From the NCBI RefSeq assembly GCF_003611635.1, contig NZ_RAVZ01000019.1:1-51251 (forward strand): a stretch of 51,251 nucleotides of DNA, given 5' to 3'. Each line of letters opens with the position of its first letter. The stretch's first letter is position 1. This document shows positions 1-8,221 of this stretch, piece by piece. Both the position numbers and the translations under genes were made by a program. The notes beneath the pieces are model-generated. The model did no database searches and had not been told where the DNA came from. It saw nothing but the letters and a program-made list of their open reading frames with translations. The DNA is from Corallococcus terminator (lineage in GTDB: Bacteria; Myxococcota; Myxococcia; Myxococcales; Myxococcaceae).

Positions 1-1014
1 CCCCCCTTCGTCCCTCCGCCCGCGGCCCCCATGCCCGACCGGGGCTCCACCCGGTCGGACCTCCAGTGGGCCTCCAGGACCGCGCCGGTGTTCGTGGACA
101 TCAACGGCGACGGGACGGACGACATCATCGGGCACGTGCGCCGCTTCGCCTCCTCCCAGGGGCAGGACCTGGTGGCCGCGTTCGACGGCAAGACGCTCGC
201 CCCGCTCTGGGAGACGCCGCCCGCGGAAGGGACCGACACCTCGCGGACGACGAAGGTCATCGCCCAGGGAGGCCGGCTGGTGATGAGCGAACAGCGGGCG
301 GTGAACCTGCTGGAGGCGGAGACCGGGAAGCGGCTCGGACGCGTGCCCCTGTCGGACTCACCGCGCCGGCTGTGCATCCCTCCGGGCGACAGCGAGTCCG
401 TCTGGGTGGAGGTGCTGGATGGACAGCACCTCCTACTGAACACGCGGACGGCCACCGCCCGGCCCGCGCCTCGGGCCCCACCGCGCTGCGCGACGCCGCC
501 GCTGAGCCCACAGACGTGCTCCATGTCCCGCCCCGTGGAGCTCACCACCACCTGCGAGCGCTCCAGCTACCCGCCCTCCGACATCCGGGGCTTCTCCCCC
601 ACGTTCATCTACCGCAACGCAAACTCCATCCTGGTGACGGGCACCCGGCGGCCGGGCACGTCCGTGCCCATGGCGGCGCTGTTCCAGAAGGGGACGAAGA
701 AGCCTGTGTGGCACGGCGTCGTCGCGGACACGGATCCGCTCACCCTGAAGGACCGGGTCCCGGAGGTCGCCGAGCTGACCGCGGACGCCATGTACCTCAC
801 CTACGAGCTGGAGCAGGGCGGCGTGCGGCTGATCCGCCGCGACCTGCGCACCGGCGTCATGGTCTGGGACGTGGCCATCCCCCGCTCCAAGGACGGCAGC
901 GCGCCGGACGCCGTCTGGGTCCAGGGCAGCCGCGTCTACGTGCCGCACTGGACGTGGCTGGATGTCTTTGAAGCCGACACAGGCAGTCTGGTCGGCACGC
1001 TCGGACGCTGGTGA
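1..1014 (+). CDS. PQQ/FG-GAP-type beta-propeller protein, 5' end outside window
   Basis: The reading frame is open from the first base of the window, so the true start lies upstream; an in-frame ATG at 31 is only the first visible one. The visible part has a calcium-loop motif of the FG-GAP/VCBS type (DINGDGTDD, near bases 97-123) followed by repeated blade-like phrases in which a value is compared with a stored or displayed value (AAFDGKTLAPLWE, LEAETGKRLGR, RRDLRTGVMVWDV, FEADTGSLVGTLG). These are the PQQ-like propeller pattern (seen). The role is unknown; such proteins are usually extracytoplasmic binding or scaffold proteins. It ends two bases before the stop of the convergent SGNH lipoprotein gene. 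No catalytic motif is visible. Confidence 0.75.
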   Translation, partial: PPFVPPPAAPMPDRGSTRSDLQWASRTAPVFVDINGDGTDDIIGHVRRFASSQGQDLVAAFDGKTLAPLWETPPAEGTDTSRTTKVIAQGGRLVMSEQRAVNLLEAETGKRLGRVPLSDSPRRLCIPPGDSESVWVEVLDGQHLLLNTRTATARPAPRAPPRCATPPLSPQTCSMSRPVELTTTCERSSYPPSDIRGFSPTFIYRNANSILVTGTRRPGTSVPMAALFQKGTKKPVWHGVVADTDPLTLKDRVPEVAELTADAMYLTYELEQGGVRLIRRDLRTGVMVWDVAIPRSKDGSAPDAVWVQGSRVYVPHWTWLDVFEADTGSLVGTLGRW

Positions 1015-1016
1015 CG

Positions 1017-1760
1017 TCAGAGGTGCTCGCGGATGGCCTGGTACCAGCGCTCCGCCATCTTCTCCTCACCGATGAGATTCGGATGGACCCCGTCATACGT
1101 GTCCGTTGAAGGGGTGAAGCCGGTCCACTGGTCCACCACGTAGACAGGCGAGTCCTCCGTGCTCTTGGCCTCGGCCAGCAAGGGCATGCGCTGGTTGAGG
1201 GACTGGAGCTTCAGCGACGCCAGGGCGCTCGAGGTGGGGATGATCTGGGCCAGGAACACCTTCACCCGTGGGTTCACCACGCGCAGCCGGTCGATGATCT
1301 GCCCCAGCTCCGACACGGTGCTGTCCTCTGTCTGGAGATGGTACGTGTCGTTGGTGCCCAGGTGGATGAGCACCAGGTCGGGACGCGTGCTCGCGGCCCA
1401 GGCGGAGATGTTCGCGAGCACCTGATCCGTCCGCCAACTCCAGTGGCCGTCATGGTCGCGATCGAACAAGGCGGAGGTGCAGGTGTTCGCCCCCAGGTAG
1501 CCCTTCGTCAGGGTGCCCACGAAGTCCGCCCTGTAGCCCCTCGAGTTCAGCTTCCGCCAGAGCGGACACCGGTAGCTGGCGTGCCCTGCCGCCCCCTGGG
1601 TGATGGAGTCGCCCAGCGGCATCACCTTCTTCGGCGCCCGCGCGGCGACACGCACCTCCTCCGTGCCCCACTCCTCCAGCGACTCCCCTTCCAGCGGACC
1701 GCTGCAGCCGAGCAGCGCCACGCACAGCGAGCCCCACACCTGATTCATCCTCCGATGCAT
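1017..1760 (-). CDS. SGNH/GDSL-hydrolase lipoprotein
   Basis: Predicted secreted esterase or carbohydrate deacetylase of the SGNH family, 247 residues. The N-terminus has a short hydrophobic stretch and a lipobox (ALLGC, Cys19), so it should be a lipoprotein. Catalytic blocks are in order: GDSIT with nucleophile Ser52 (block I), Gly105 in DGHWSW (block II), Asn137 in GTND (block III) and Asp223/His226 in DGVHPN (block V). Size fits a single-domain SGNH enzyme. The start at 1760 is preceded by an AAGGGGG-type ribosome site; a second ATG at 1748 has GGAGG directly abutting it, which is too close. Substrate cannot be told; acetylated polysaccharide is typical for this subgroup. It is convergent with the propeller gene on its left. 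Confidence 0.9.
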   Translation of the reverse strand: MHRRMNQVWGSLCVALLGCSGPLEGESLEEWGTEEVRVAARAPKKVMPLGDSITQGAAGHASYRCPLWRKLNSRGYRADFVGTLTKGYLGANTCTSALFDRDHDGHWSWRTDQVLANISAWAASTRPDLVLIHLGTNDTYHLQTEDSTVSELGQIIDRLRVVNPRVKVFLAQIIPTSSALASLKLQSLNQRMPLLAEAKSTEDSPVYVVDQWTGFTPSTDTYDGVHPNLIGEEKMAERWYQAIREHL

Positions 1761-1773
1761 CAGAAGCCCCCTT

Positions 1774-1787
1774 CCAGGAAGTCCTGG
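1774..1787. promoter_or_regulatory. Inverted repeat upstream of the SGNH gene
   Basis: CCAGGA-AG-TCCTGG, perfect 6-bp arms, lies 14 bases upstream of the SGNH start codon and just upstream of its ribosome site. It could be an operator or a short 5'-UTR hairpin. No regulator is known. Confidence 0.35.
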
Positions 1788-1866
1788 TCATGAATCCCGT
1801 CAAATCCAGAAACGCAATCAATCCCTTTTCAATGGAAGTTCGTCGTCCCACCCCCCAGACCGGGCT

Positions 1867-2300
1867 GTGGAATGGAAGCCACTTCGCCAACTCCTGCTTC
1901 TCGCGGCGTCGGTCCTGGGCATTGCTCCCGCATCGCGGGGTGTATGCCTTCACGTGCGGTTTGAACCTCCATTCACCGCCTGTCAGCACGGTGGACAAGG
2001 ACTGGCGGACGGCGTGGGTGCCCAGCCAGCGCACCGTCCGCCTGGACGCGATGCTTCATGACCCAAAGACAACAGTTGCACGTATGGCACGCAGGCGCCT
2101 GAACAGGAGGTCTCCACCGCCACCTATGCCATCAAGGTGACGCCCGGTTCCTTCACGATGGACATGTCGCCGTACCGGAATGACCGCGAGGCCGCCGTGA
2201 GGTGGGGCATGCCGCGCTCCAGTCAGGGACGCAGCGGGCGTCGGTCACGAAGGTGCTGATGGACAGCCCCGAGTATCGGACGCGACACCGACTGCCGTAG
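1867..2300 (+). pseudogene. Decayed secreted protein with DUF4214-like tail
   Basis: This 577-bp gap between two minus-strand genes has no intact gene, but pieces of one can be read in three frames. A signal-peptide-like start (MEWKPLRQLLLLAASVLG) opens at 1867 in frame 1. Protein-like text continues in frame 2 (KDWRTAWVPSQRTVRLDAM, ending near 2060), returns to frame 1 (DNSCTYGTQAPEQEV and following, about 2067-2200), and ends in frame 3 from 2184 to the TAG at 2298-2300 with ALQSGTQRASVTKVLMDSPE then YRTR. The last piece matches the DUF4214 pattern of a Gly-Ser turn, a helix and a SPEYR motif. At least three frameshifts are needed, so I call it a pseudogene; sequencing errors are the alternative. 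The assignment is inference. Confidence 0.4.
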
Positions 2301-2337
2301 GGCTTCCGACGCGGGACGCGGGTGCCCGCGCCGGGGG

Positions 2338-3480
2338 TCAGTAGACGCCAATCAGGTGGATCTGCACGCGGGGGTTGCCCAGGTACTCCTCCAACCGCCA
2401 CCGGCTGGCCATTCCGTCGTCGTGGATGCCCGCGCCCCGGGTCCCTTCCTGGGGCGGGTCGGCCACGGCGAGCGCCTCCTTCAACTGGGCCACGGCCCAG
2501 ACGTCGAACTTCGGGTCGCCCGACCCCTCCAGCACCTTGAGGTCCAGGAGCTTGCCGTCGCGCGCCTGCCGGACCTCCACGATGGCGGTGAGCGCGAGCA
2601 CCGGCGCGGTGACGTCCACCATGTACATGTTCGCCGCGCGCCCGGCCTCCACGGCCGCCTGCATGCGGTTGCGCGTTTCGAGGCGCAGGTCGCGGGGCTC
2701 GGAGACCACGGGGCTGCCCGTCTTGCCGAACCGCTGGATGGCGTCGACCTGTTCGCGCTTCGCCCGCGAGGCGAGCAACTTCATGTCCAGCGCGGGAGGA
2801 TCCACCAACTGCTTCGCGAAGCCCTTCTGGAGCTTCGCGAAGTACGGATGCACCACGCCACCGGAGGCCCGCGCCGTCGCGGCCGCGTCCTGGGCCCAGC
2901 CGTCCACGCGCTGCCGCGCCTCCTCCGCCTCCCGTGCCGCCAGCGCCTTCGGGTCGGGGACCTCCCCCGTGTTGCGCAGGGTCCGTCCCGTCGAAGGAGG
3001 CCCCTTGAGCAGCCCCCCCCCGAGCAGGCCTGGAGGCTCGAGGTCGGGCGGCGGGGAGGCGCGAGGAACATCCCGGGCCAACGGCGGGGAGGCAGGCTCC
3101 GACAGCCCTGGAGGTCGCTCCGCGTCCCGGGCAGGCGCCTCCCCAGGCGGTGACGGTCGCTGCGCGGAGGGGGCAGGCGCCTCTTCCGGCGCGGAGGGCC
3201 GCTCCGCGCGCTGGGGCGGCGCCTTGTCGGGCGTCGACGGCGCAGCGGGCCGCGGTCGCTCCACCCGACGGGGCGGCTTCTGGCTCGTGGGAGCAGGAGG
3301 CTGGGCGGAGGGAGGAGGCACCGGTCGCTCCTCTGGAGGCACGACCTCCCATTCGATGGGCTCCGCTACCGCCGGGCGCCGGGCCGCCGGGGGCGGGATG
3401 CGCGACAGCGCGGCGAACAGCGCCGCGTGCAGCAGCACCGACACCACGAGCAGCAGGAACATCTGGGAGCGCCGCGACAC
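2338..3480 (-). CDS. TonB-family energy transducer-like protein
   Basis: A 380-residue protein with the TonB layout: a cytoplasmic tip (MSRRSQ), one N-terminal membrane helix (about residues 7-25), a long Pro/Arg/Glu-rich periplasm-spanning segment (about 28-165), a helical region, and a C-terminal TonB-like domain (about 280-380) with the sequence VEVRQARDGKLLDLKVLEGS that resembles the beta-strand/turn of TonB box-binding domains. The start used is GTG at 3480; an in-frame ATG six codons later is an alternative. There is no exbB/exbD or TonB-dependent receptor next to it, so it is an orphan. It may serve receptors elsewhere, or have been recruited for another envelope link as in many myxobacterial TonB paralogues (inference). 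Confidence 0.8.
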   Translation of the reverse strand: MSRRSQMFLLLVVSVLLHAALFAALSRIPPPAARRPAVAEPIEWEVVPPEERPVPPPSAQPPAPTSQKPPRRVERPRPAAPSTPDKAPPQRAERPSAPEEAPAPSAQRPSPPGEAPARDAERPPGLSEPASPPLARDVPRASPPPDLEPPGLLGGGLLKGPPSTGRTLRNTGEVPDPKALAAREAEEARQRVDGWAQDAAATARASGGVVHPYFAKLQKGFAKQLVDPPALDMKLLASRAKREQVDAIQRFGKTGSPVVSEPRDLRLETRNRMQAAVEAGRAANMYMVDVTAPVLALTAIVEVRQARDGKLLDLKVLEGSGDPKFDVWAVAQLKEALAVADPPQEGTRGAGIHDDGMASRWRLEEYLGNPRVQIHLIGVY

Positions 3481-3570
3481 ATGGAACAGCTTGCACCTCC
3501 CGGGCCCGACAGTGAAGCCGCGCGGGGCATGGGTGTGGGTGACACACCCCTCCCTGCCTGCTCCCGGGGA

Positions 3571-3590
3571 GGGGCCGGCTGCCCGGCCCC
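3571..3590. terminator. GC hairpin after the LLM monooxygenase
   Basis: Perfect 8-bp arms (GGGGCCGG / CCGGCCCC) with a CTGC loop, eleven bases beyond the stop of the minus-strand monooxygenase gene. There is no U tract, as is common at this GC content. A second, weaker hairpin (CCCCTCCC / GGGGAGGGG) lies just beyond it at about 3546-3574. Confidence 0.55.
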
Positions 3591-3601
3591 CGTGTTCCTT
3601 C

Positions 3602-4795
3602 CTACGGCGGCGCGGGCGTCTTGAACTCCGCGTTGAGCGCCCCGGTGAGGCGGATGCTCTTCATCACCGAGTCGTGCGTCAGGGCCCCCACCTGGTGGAA
3701 GGACATCAGCGCGTCGATGCCCAGCGCCTCGTAGCGCTTCAGCCGCGTGCGCACCTGGTCCTGGGTCCCGACGATGAGCGAGTCCTGCCCGCTCAGGACC
3801 TCCCAGACCTGTTCATCCGGCACGTTCTCACCGGACATGATGCGCCCCAGGATGCGCTGCGCCTGGGACTGCGGCGCGTTCGGGTTCTTGTTGCGCAGGT
3901 ACTGGCCCGTCAGCCCGCCGCCCGCGGGGTCCTTCGCCAGCGCCTCCAGCTCCGCGGCGGTCTTGACGAAGGCGTCCTTCGCCTCGAAGAAGGTGAAGGA
4001 GCCGGCCGTGTACCAGGCTGCGGCCTTCGCGGCACCGTTCTCCATCGCCTCGCGCTCGCTGTCCGCGCAGTGGACGAAGGTGAAGAAGGCGACCTGGTTG
4101 TTGACGAACTCGCCCACCGGCTCACAGCGGGTGCGCTGCGCCTCGCGGTAGATGTGGATCATCTCCGCGACCTCCTCCGGCGAGGCCCAGAGCGTCACCC
4201 CCAGCGCCCCCACGCCGTTGCGTCCGGCCTGTTCGAACGAGGCGGGGCTGGAGCACGCCTGCCACAGCGGCGGGTGCGGCTTGCGGTACGGCTTCGGGAT
4301 GACGGTGACGTTGTTGAGCTGGATGTCGGCGCTGTTCCAGGAGACCTTGTCCTGTGTCCACAGCTTCGGAAGCAGTTCGAAGGACTGCTGCATCTGCCCG
4401 CGCGTGGAGTCGGGTTCGATGTTGAAGGTACGCCACTCCGGGATGGTGCTGCGAGCGAGCCCCAGTTGGAAGCGACCGCCGCTCAGGTGGTCGATGAAGG
4501 CCGAGCGTTCCGCGATGCGGATGGGGTGGTTGAAGCGCGTCGGCGCCAGTGCCGACGAGTGCCCCACGTGGATGTTCTTCGTGCTCCCGGCGATGGCCGT
4601 GAGCATGATCTCCGGCGCCGAGCTGTAGCTGAACTCCACGGCGGCGTGGTGCTCCACCTGCCACCAGACGCCGTAGCCCATCTCGTCCGCCAACCGAGCC
4701 TGTTCCAGCGTCTCCTGGATCAACCGGTGCTCGTGGTCCGGACCGGTCCAGAGTTCCTTCGGGTGCTGCATCTCCGAAAAGATGTCGAGTCGCAT
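3602..4795 (-). CDS. LLM-class flavin-dependent monooxygenase (luciferase-like)
   Basis: Predicted FMN- or F420-dependent TIM-barrel oxidoreductase of the bacterial luciferase-like family, 397 residues from the start chosen. It begins MRLDIFSEMQHP and has the family's strand-1 and early-helix pattern (LEQARLADEMGYGVWWQVEHH), a SSAPEIMLTAIA segment, and GGRFQLGLARS, which forms the typical loop near the flavin phosphate. The start at 4795 is preferred over an upstream in-frame ATG at 4858 because it has AGAGGGG seven bases upstream and homology begins there. It is divergent from the beta-helix lipoprotein gene, with a 12-bp palindrome between them. The substrate is unknown; the family covers long-chain aldehyde, alkanesulfonate and natural-product oxidations. 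Confidence 0.88.
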   Translation of the reverse strand: MRLDIFSEMQHPKELWTGPDHEHRLIQETLEQARLADEMGYGVWWQVEHHAAVEFSYSSAPEIMLTAIAGSTKNIHVGHSSALAPTRFNHPIRIAERSAFIDHLSGGRFQLGLARSTIPEWRTFNIEPDSTRGQMQQSFELLPKLWTQDKVSWNSADIQLNNVTVIPKPYRKPHPPLWQACSSPASFEQAGRNGVGALGVTLWASPEEVAEMIHIYREAQRTRCEPVGEFVNNQVAFFTFVHCADSEREAMENGAAKAAAWYTAGSFTFFEAKDAFVKTAAELEALAKDPAGGGLTGQYLRNKNPNAPQSQAQRILGRIMSGENVPDEQVWEVLSGQDSLIVGTQDQVRTRLKRYEALGIDALMSFHQVGALTHDSVMKSIRLTGALNAEFKTPAPP

Positions 4796-4868
4796 GTCGT
4801 CCCCTCTTTCCGCCATGGAGGCGCGTCGCCCTCCAGGACGGAAAGGCCGCACCTCCATGAGGCAAATT

Positions 4869-4880
4869 CAGCTTAAGCTG
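4869..4880. promoter_or_regulatory. 12-bp palindrome in a divergent promoter region
   Basis: CAGCTTAAGCTG is a perfect palindrome followed by an AT-rich stretch, 30 bases upstream of the lipoprotein start and 74 bases upstream of the monooxygenase start. It stands out in a GC-rich neighbourhood and is an operator candidate; no regulator gene is adjacent. Confidence 0.35.
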
Positions 4881-4910
4881 TTTTTACTCAAAAAGGGAGG
4901 AGTGAAACAC

Positions 4911-6749
4911 ATGAGCACGGACACACTGGGAATGACGCATGGGTTCAACGCCCGGCGATGGTTGCTCACGGGGCTGACCCTGGCGGTGGCGGGCTGCGGC
5001 GTGGAGCGGGAAGACGAGACCGCCTCCCATGATGGCGCACAGCGGCAGGCGCTCACGACGTTGACGGCGACGGAGGACACCTACGTCCATGAATCCAACG
5101 TCACCTCCAATTACGGTTCGGCCACCTCGCTGTTCATCAAGAATGACGCGGGCGCGAGCCGGTATGCCTTCCTGAAGTTCAACCTGACTGGCATTGCGGG
5201 CGTCACCAGCGCCCGGCTGCGCATCCACGGAAGCGCATCCTCCAGCACGACGCTCCAGGCTTTCCAGACCGCGGATGGCTGGACGGAGTCCTCCCTCACC
5301 TGGAGCAACAAGCCCGCCGTGGGCACCCTGGTGGGCTCCGTGGCGCTCACGACGGCGAACGCGAACCATGAAATCGACGTCACGGCCTACGTGAACGCGC
5401 AGGCGGCCGGGGACGGCACGGTGTCCTTCGTGTTGCAGGAGACCGTCGGCAAATACACCACGCTGGTCAGCAGCGAGGGCAGCGCGAACGTGCCCCAGTT
5501 GGACGTCACCCCCAGCGGTGGCGGCACGGGAGACACGCAGCCCCCCACGGTGCCCGCGAACCTGACGGCCACCGCGACCTCCAGCAGTCAGATCAACCTG
5601 GGCTGGAGCGCCGCCTCCGACAACGTGGGCGTCACCGGCTATGCGCTCTACCGGAACAACGCGTTCCTGAAGAACGTCAGCGAGACCTCCACCAGCGACA
5701 CCGGCCTCTCCGCGTCGACGACCTACAGCTACTCCGTCAGGGCGCAGGACGCGGCGGGCAATGCGTCCGCGAGCAGCGTCACCGTCACCGCGACGACCCT
5801 CGGCGGAGGCGGGACGACGTGCGCGAACGCCCTGGCCTCGACCGCCGCCATCCAGGCCGCGCTGAAGAGCGCCGCGCCCGGCGCCGTCCTGCTCCTCGCG
5901 CCGGGCACGTACACCGGCAACCGGTCCACCAGTGGCGACCCCGGTGGCCAGGGCCTGTTCTATTCGGGCCAGAGCGGCACGTCCGCCAACCCCATCGTCC
6001 TGAAGAGCTGTGATCCCGCCAACCCGGCCACCCTCACGGGGACCTCGGTCAAGGATGGCTCCTATGGATTTCACCTGACGGGCGACCACTGGCAGGTCCG
6101 CGACCTTCGCGTCACCACCGCGCAGAAGGGCATCATCATCGACAATGGCAATCACAACCTGCTGCACGGCGTGGAGGTCCACTCCGTCGGTGACGAGGCC
6201 GTCCACTTCCGGGATGGCAGCTCCTACAACACGCTCCAGGCCTCCCGCATCCACGGCACCGGCCTGTATCAGGCCAAATATGGTGAAGGGGCCTACGTCG
6301 GCTCCGACGTCAGCAACCCGTACGAGCACGTCGTCGTGGGCAACGTCATCCGGACCACGGAGTTCGCCGGGGGCATCACCGCGGAGCACATCGACATCAA
6401 GGAGGGCGCGGATGGCACGCTGGTGGAGGGCTGCACCTTCCAGGGCGCGGGCATCTCCGGCGAGAACAGCGCCGACAGCTTCGTGGACGTCAAGGGCGTC
6501 AACACCGTGGTGCGCAACAACCGGGGCTACCGCCAGGGCAATCCCAAGGTCCTGGATGCCTTCCAGGTCCGCACGCACGGCACCGGCTACGCGACGGGCG
6601 AAAACAACGCCTTCTCCGGCAACATCGTCGACCTGGACGACTCCCCGGGCTACGTCGTGTTCGCCACAAGCCAGGCCACGGGCACCACCGCCAGCGGCGA
6701 TGTCCGCACGGGCGGCGGCAACCTCTACAGCAGCAACGTGAACGACTGA
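4911..6749 (+). CDS. Lipoprotein: DNRLRE/CBM96-like, fibronectin III and parallel beta-helix (polysaccharide lyase-like)
   Basis: A 612-residue surface lipoprotein. The start at 4911 has GGGAGGAG eight bases upstream; longer in-frame ATGs overlap the divergent gene. Residues 1-29 form a lipoprotein signal (LAVAGC, Cys29). About residues 45-205 form a DNRLRE/CBM96-type jelly roll (DTYVHESNVTSNYGSATSL, then SRYAFLKFNL). About 215-300 is a fibronectin type III domain. About 310-612 is a right-handed parallel beta-helix with repeated NTVVRNN/NLLHGVEVHS-like rungs, typical of PL9-type pectate lyases and related enzymes. It probably binds and cleaves an acidic or plant-type polysaccharide (inference from fold; catalytic residues cannot be named with confidence). 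A strong hairpin follows the gene. Confidence 0.82.
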   Translation: MSTDTLGMTHGFNARRWLLTGLTLAVAGCGVEREDETASHDGAQRQALTTLTATEDTYVHESNVTSNYGSATSLFIKNDAGASRYAFLKFNLTGIAGVTSARLRIHGSASSSTTLQAFQTADGWTESSLTWSNKPAVGTLVGSVALTTANANHEIDVTAYVNAQAAGDGTVSFVLQETVGKYTTLVSSEGSANVPQLDVTPSGGGTGDTQPPTVPANLTATATSSSQINLGWSAASDNVGVTGYALYRNNAFLKNVSETSTSDTGLSASTTYSYSVRAQDAAGNASASSVTVTATTLGGGGTTCANALASTAAIQAALKSAAPGAVLLLAPGTYTGNRSTSGDPGGQGLFYSGQSGTSANPIVLKSCDPANPATLTGTSVKDGSYGFHLTGDHWQVRDLRVTTAQKGIIIDNGNHNLLHGVEVHSVGDEAVHFRDGSSYNTLQASRIHGTGLYQAKYGEGAYVGSDVSNPYEHVVVGNVIRTTEFAGGITAEHIDIKEGADGTLVEGCTFQGAGISGENSADSFVDVKGVNTVVRNNRGYRQGNPKVLDAFQVRTHGTGYATGENNAFSGNIVDLDDSPGYVVFATSQATGTTASGDVRTGGGNLYSSNVND

Positions 6750-6770
6750 CAGGGAGCTGAAACCGCCCCA

Positions 6771-6802
6771 CGCCGTCCGGAGGGAAGGGCTTCCGGACGG
6801 CG
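6771..6802. terminator. Bidirectional terminator hairpin
   Basis: Perfect 11-bp arms (CGCCGTCCGGA / TCCGGACGGCG) with a 10-base loop sit between the convergent beta-helix lipoprotein and Cys-rich lipoprotein genes. No U tract on either strand. Confidence 0.7.
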
Positions 6803-6865
6803 GGAGTCATGCGATGCGGCGTGGAACCCATTGACCCAGCGGAAGGTGCCGGGGACCGAAGCCGC

Positions 6866-7252
6866 CTACGGATCCTCTGGCGACATCATGCACGTCCACG
6901 TGCCGTTGACGGTGCAGTAGCAGGCGCCCGTGGGCTGCCCGACCAGGCAACAGCCGCGCGTGGAGCCCGAGGGCGAGCACGCCCTGCCATTGAGGCTCTC
7001 GCACGCCGTGGCACGGTTGCAGAGCAGCGGCGGGCAGAACTGGGTCACGCCGTCACACTGCACGTGGGAACCGTCGACCGCGGAGCAACTGGAGCCCTGA
7101 CAGGTGATCGTTCCAGAAGGACACGTCGCCGAACAGGTGAGGGCGCTCGACTGCTGCCCGATTTCCTCCTGCGCTTCGCCAGACTCCACACCGCCACAGG
7201 CCACCAGGCCCGTGATGACCAGCGCAGCGAAGATTCCCAGGCAATGCCTCAT
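6866..7252 (-). CDS. Small cysteine-rich lipoprotein
   Basis: A 128-residue predicted lipoprotein starting at MRHCLGIF. The signal ends in a lipobox-like LVACGG. The mature part carries about 14 further cysteines in short loops (CSATCPSG, CQGSSCS, CDGVTQFCPPLLC, CCLVGQ, CYCTVNGTWTC), a spacing that suggests many disulfides and a compact extracellular domain. This pattern recurs in myxobacterial secreted proteins of unknown function. The start at 7252 was preferred over an upstream ATG because the signal peptide begins here. It lies upstream of an MmyB-type regulator gene read from the same strand further right, with no sign of a shared operon. Function unknown. Confidence 0.75.
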   Translation of the reverse strand: MRHCLGIFAALVITGLVACGGVESGEAQEEIGQQSSALTCSATCPSGTITCQGSSCSAVDGSHVQCDGVTQFCPPLLCNRATACESLNGRACSPSGSTRGCCLVGQPTGACYCTVNGTWTCMMSPEDP

Positions 7253-7341
7253 GATGTGTCTCTCTTTTGGAGGGGGATGGATGACGACAAGCGCAGTCTG
7301 CACCCGCCATTGCCAGGAAGTCCCTCAAAACTCGCACGCCC

Positions 7342-8136
7342 TCACCGTCTGGCGAGTTGAAGACAGACTTCACGCGTCTGGTCATCGAGCGGGAAGCAGC
7401 TTTCGATGCGCAGCTCGTCGAGCGTGACCTGCTGCGGCGCGGAGAACACGGTGACGGTCACCAGGAACGCGACGCGCAGCCCTTCCCGTGCGAGCTCCAC
7501 GCGCACCAGGGGTTGGGGGTCCTGGGAGAAGTCCGGCTGCCGCCAGGCCTTCGGCACGCCCGGGTAGGCCAGCACCCGCTCCAGGGTGTCGTTGAGGCGG
7601 GCGTCACCGGTCAGCAGTCGCTCCCGGTGCAGCCGGAAGGTCATGCCCCGCGCCAGCGTCTCCCAGTCCACGACGAAGGGGCGCAGCAGGCGCGGGTCGA
7701 ACAGCAGCGAGAACATGTCGGGGGTCGCCGGCATGGCCTGCGGTTCGGCGAGGAAGGCGCTGAACACGCGGGTCGCGGCCTCGTTGCTTCGAACAAGGGT
7801 GCCGTCGAGCGAGAGGGCGACGAGCGGAAAGGGCTCATGCTGGCGCATCATCTGCGCGATGGCGGCGTCGATTTCCGGGGCGAGGGCCTCGAGCGCGGGC
7901 TCGGCGAAGCGGGGTTCGTAGCCGGCGGCCACCAGCGCCTGATTCTGGGCCCGCAGCGGCGCGCCGAGCACCGACAGCAGGCGCAGCACCATTTCCTCTC
8001 CAGGGCGCGCGCGGTTCGACTCCAGGTAGCTGATGTGCCGCGCCGAGACATCCGTCTCCAGCGAAAGCTCCAACTGCGAGAGGCCGCGCCGCTGGCGCCA
8101 GTACCGCAACAGCGCGGGGAAGAGCTGGCCGGTCAT
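7342..8136 (-). CDS. Helix-turn-helix regulator with MmyB-like ligand-binding domain
   Basis: A 264-residue transcription factor. Residues about 8-65 form an XRE-type helix-turn-helix (RQRRGLSQLELSLETDVSAR followed by HISYLESNRARPG). The remainder matches the MmyB-like PAS-fold ligand domain (PFPLVALSLDGTLVRSNEAA, then FDPRLLRPFVVDWE and FPLDDQTREVCLQLA near the C-terminus). This family was named from methylenomycin cluster regulators and often controls a divergent oxidoreductase or membrane gene. The start at 8136 gives a typical length; the frame is open far upstream but that part is antisense to other genes. The 85-bp gap to the divergent small membrane gene contains a perfect inverted repeat, the likely binding site (inference). 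Confidence 0.88.
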   Translation of the reverse strand: MTGQLFPALLRYWRQRRGLSQLELSLETDVSARHISYLESNRARPGEEMVLRLLSVLGAPLRAQNQALVAAGYEPRFAEPALEALAPEIDAAIAQMMRQHEPFPLVALSLDGTLVRSNEAATRVFSAFLAEPQAMPATPDMFSLLFDPRLLRPFVVDWETLARGMTFRLHRERLLTGDARLNDTLERVLAYPGVPKAWRQPDFSQDPQPLVRVELAREGLRVAFLVTVTVFSAPQQVTLDELRIESCFPLDDQTREVCLQLARR

Positions 8137-8169
8137 CGCACGAGCATAGCGGACGGCTCCGCGGGCGCG

Positions 8170-8187
8170 ATGACCTGGGGAGGTCAT
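8170..8187. promoter_or_regulatory. Inverted-repeat operator candidate between regulator and membrane gene
   Basis: ATGACCT-GGGG-AGGTCAT: perfect 7-bp arms with a 4-base spacer, 33 bases upstream of the MmyB-type regulator start and 34 bases upstream of the divergent membrane gene start. The central position suggests one site controlling both genes. Confidence 0.6.
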
Positions 8188-8221
8188 TGAGCGGCCCCCG
8201 TGCCTCAAGCACCGTGGCGTC

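Noticed and set aside
2375-4876. Open frame of 833 codons on the plus strand
   Set aside because: It runs antisense to the TonB-like and LLM monooxygenase genes, has low-complexity Arg/Ser/Pro-rich text and no recognisable domain; it is a shadow of GC bias.
4884-6578. Open frame of 564 codons on the minus strand
   Set aside because: Antisense to the beta-helix lipoprotein; no domain and no ribosome site.
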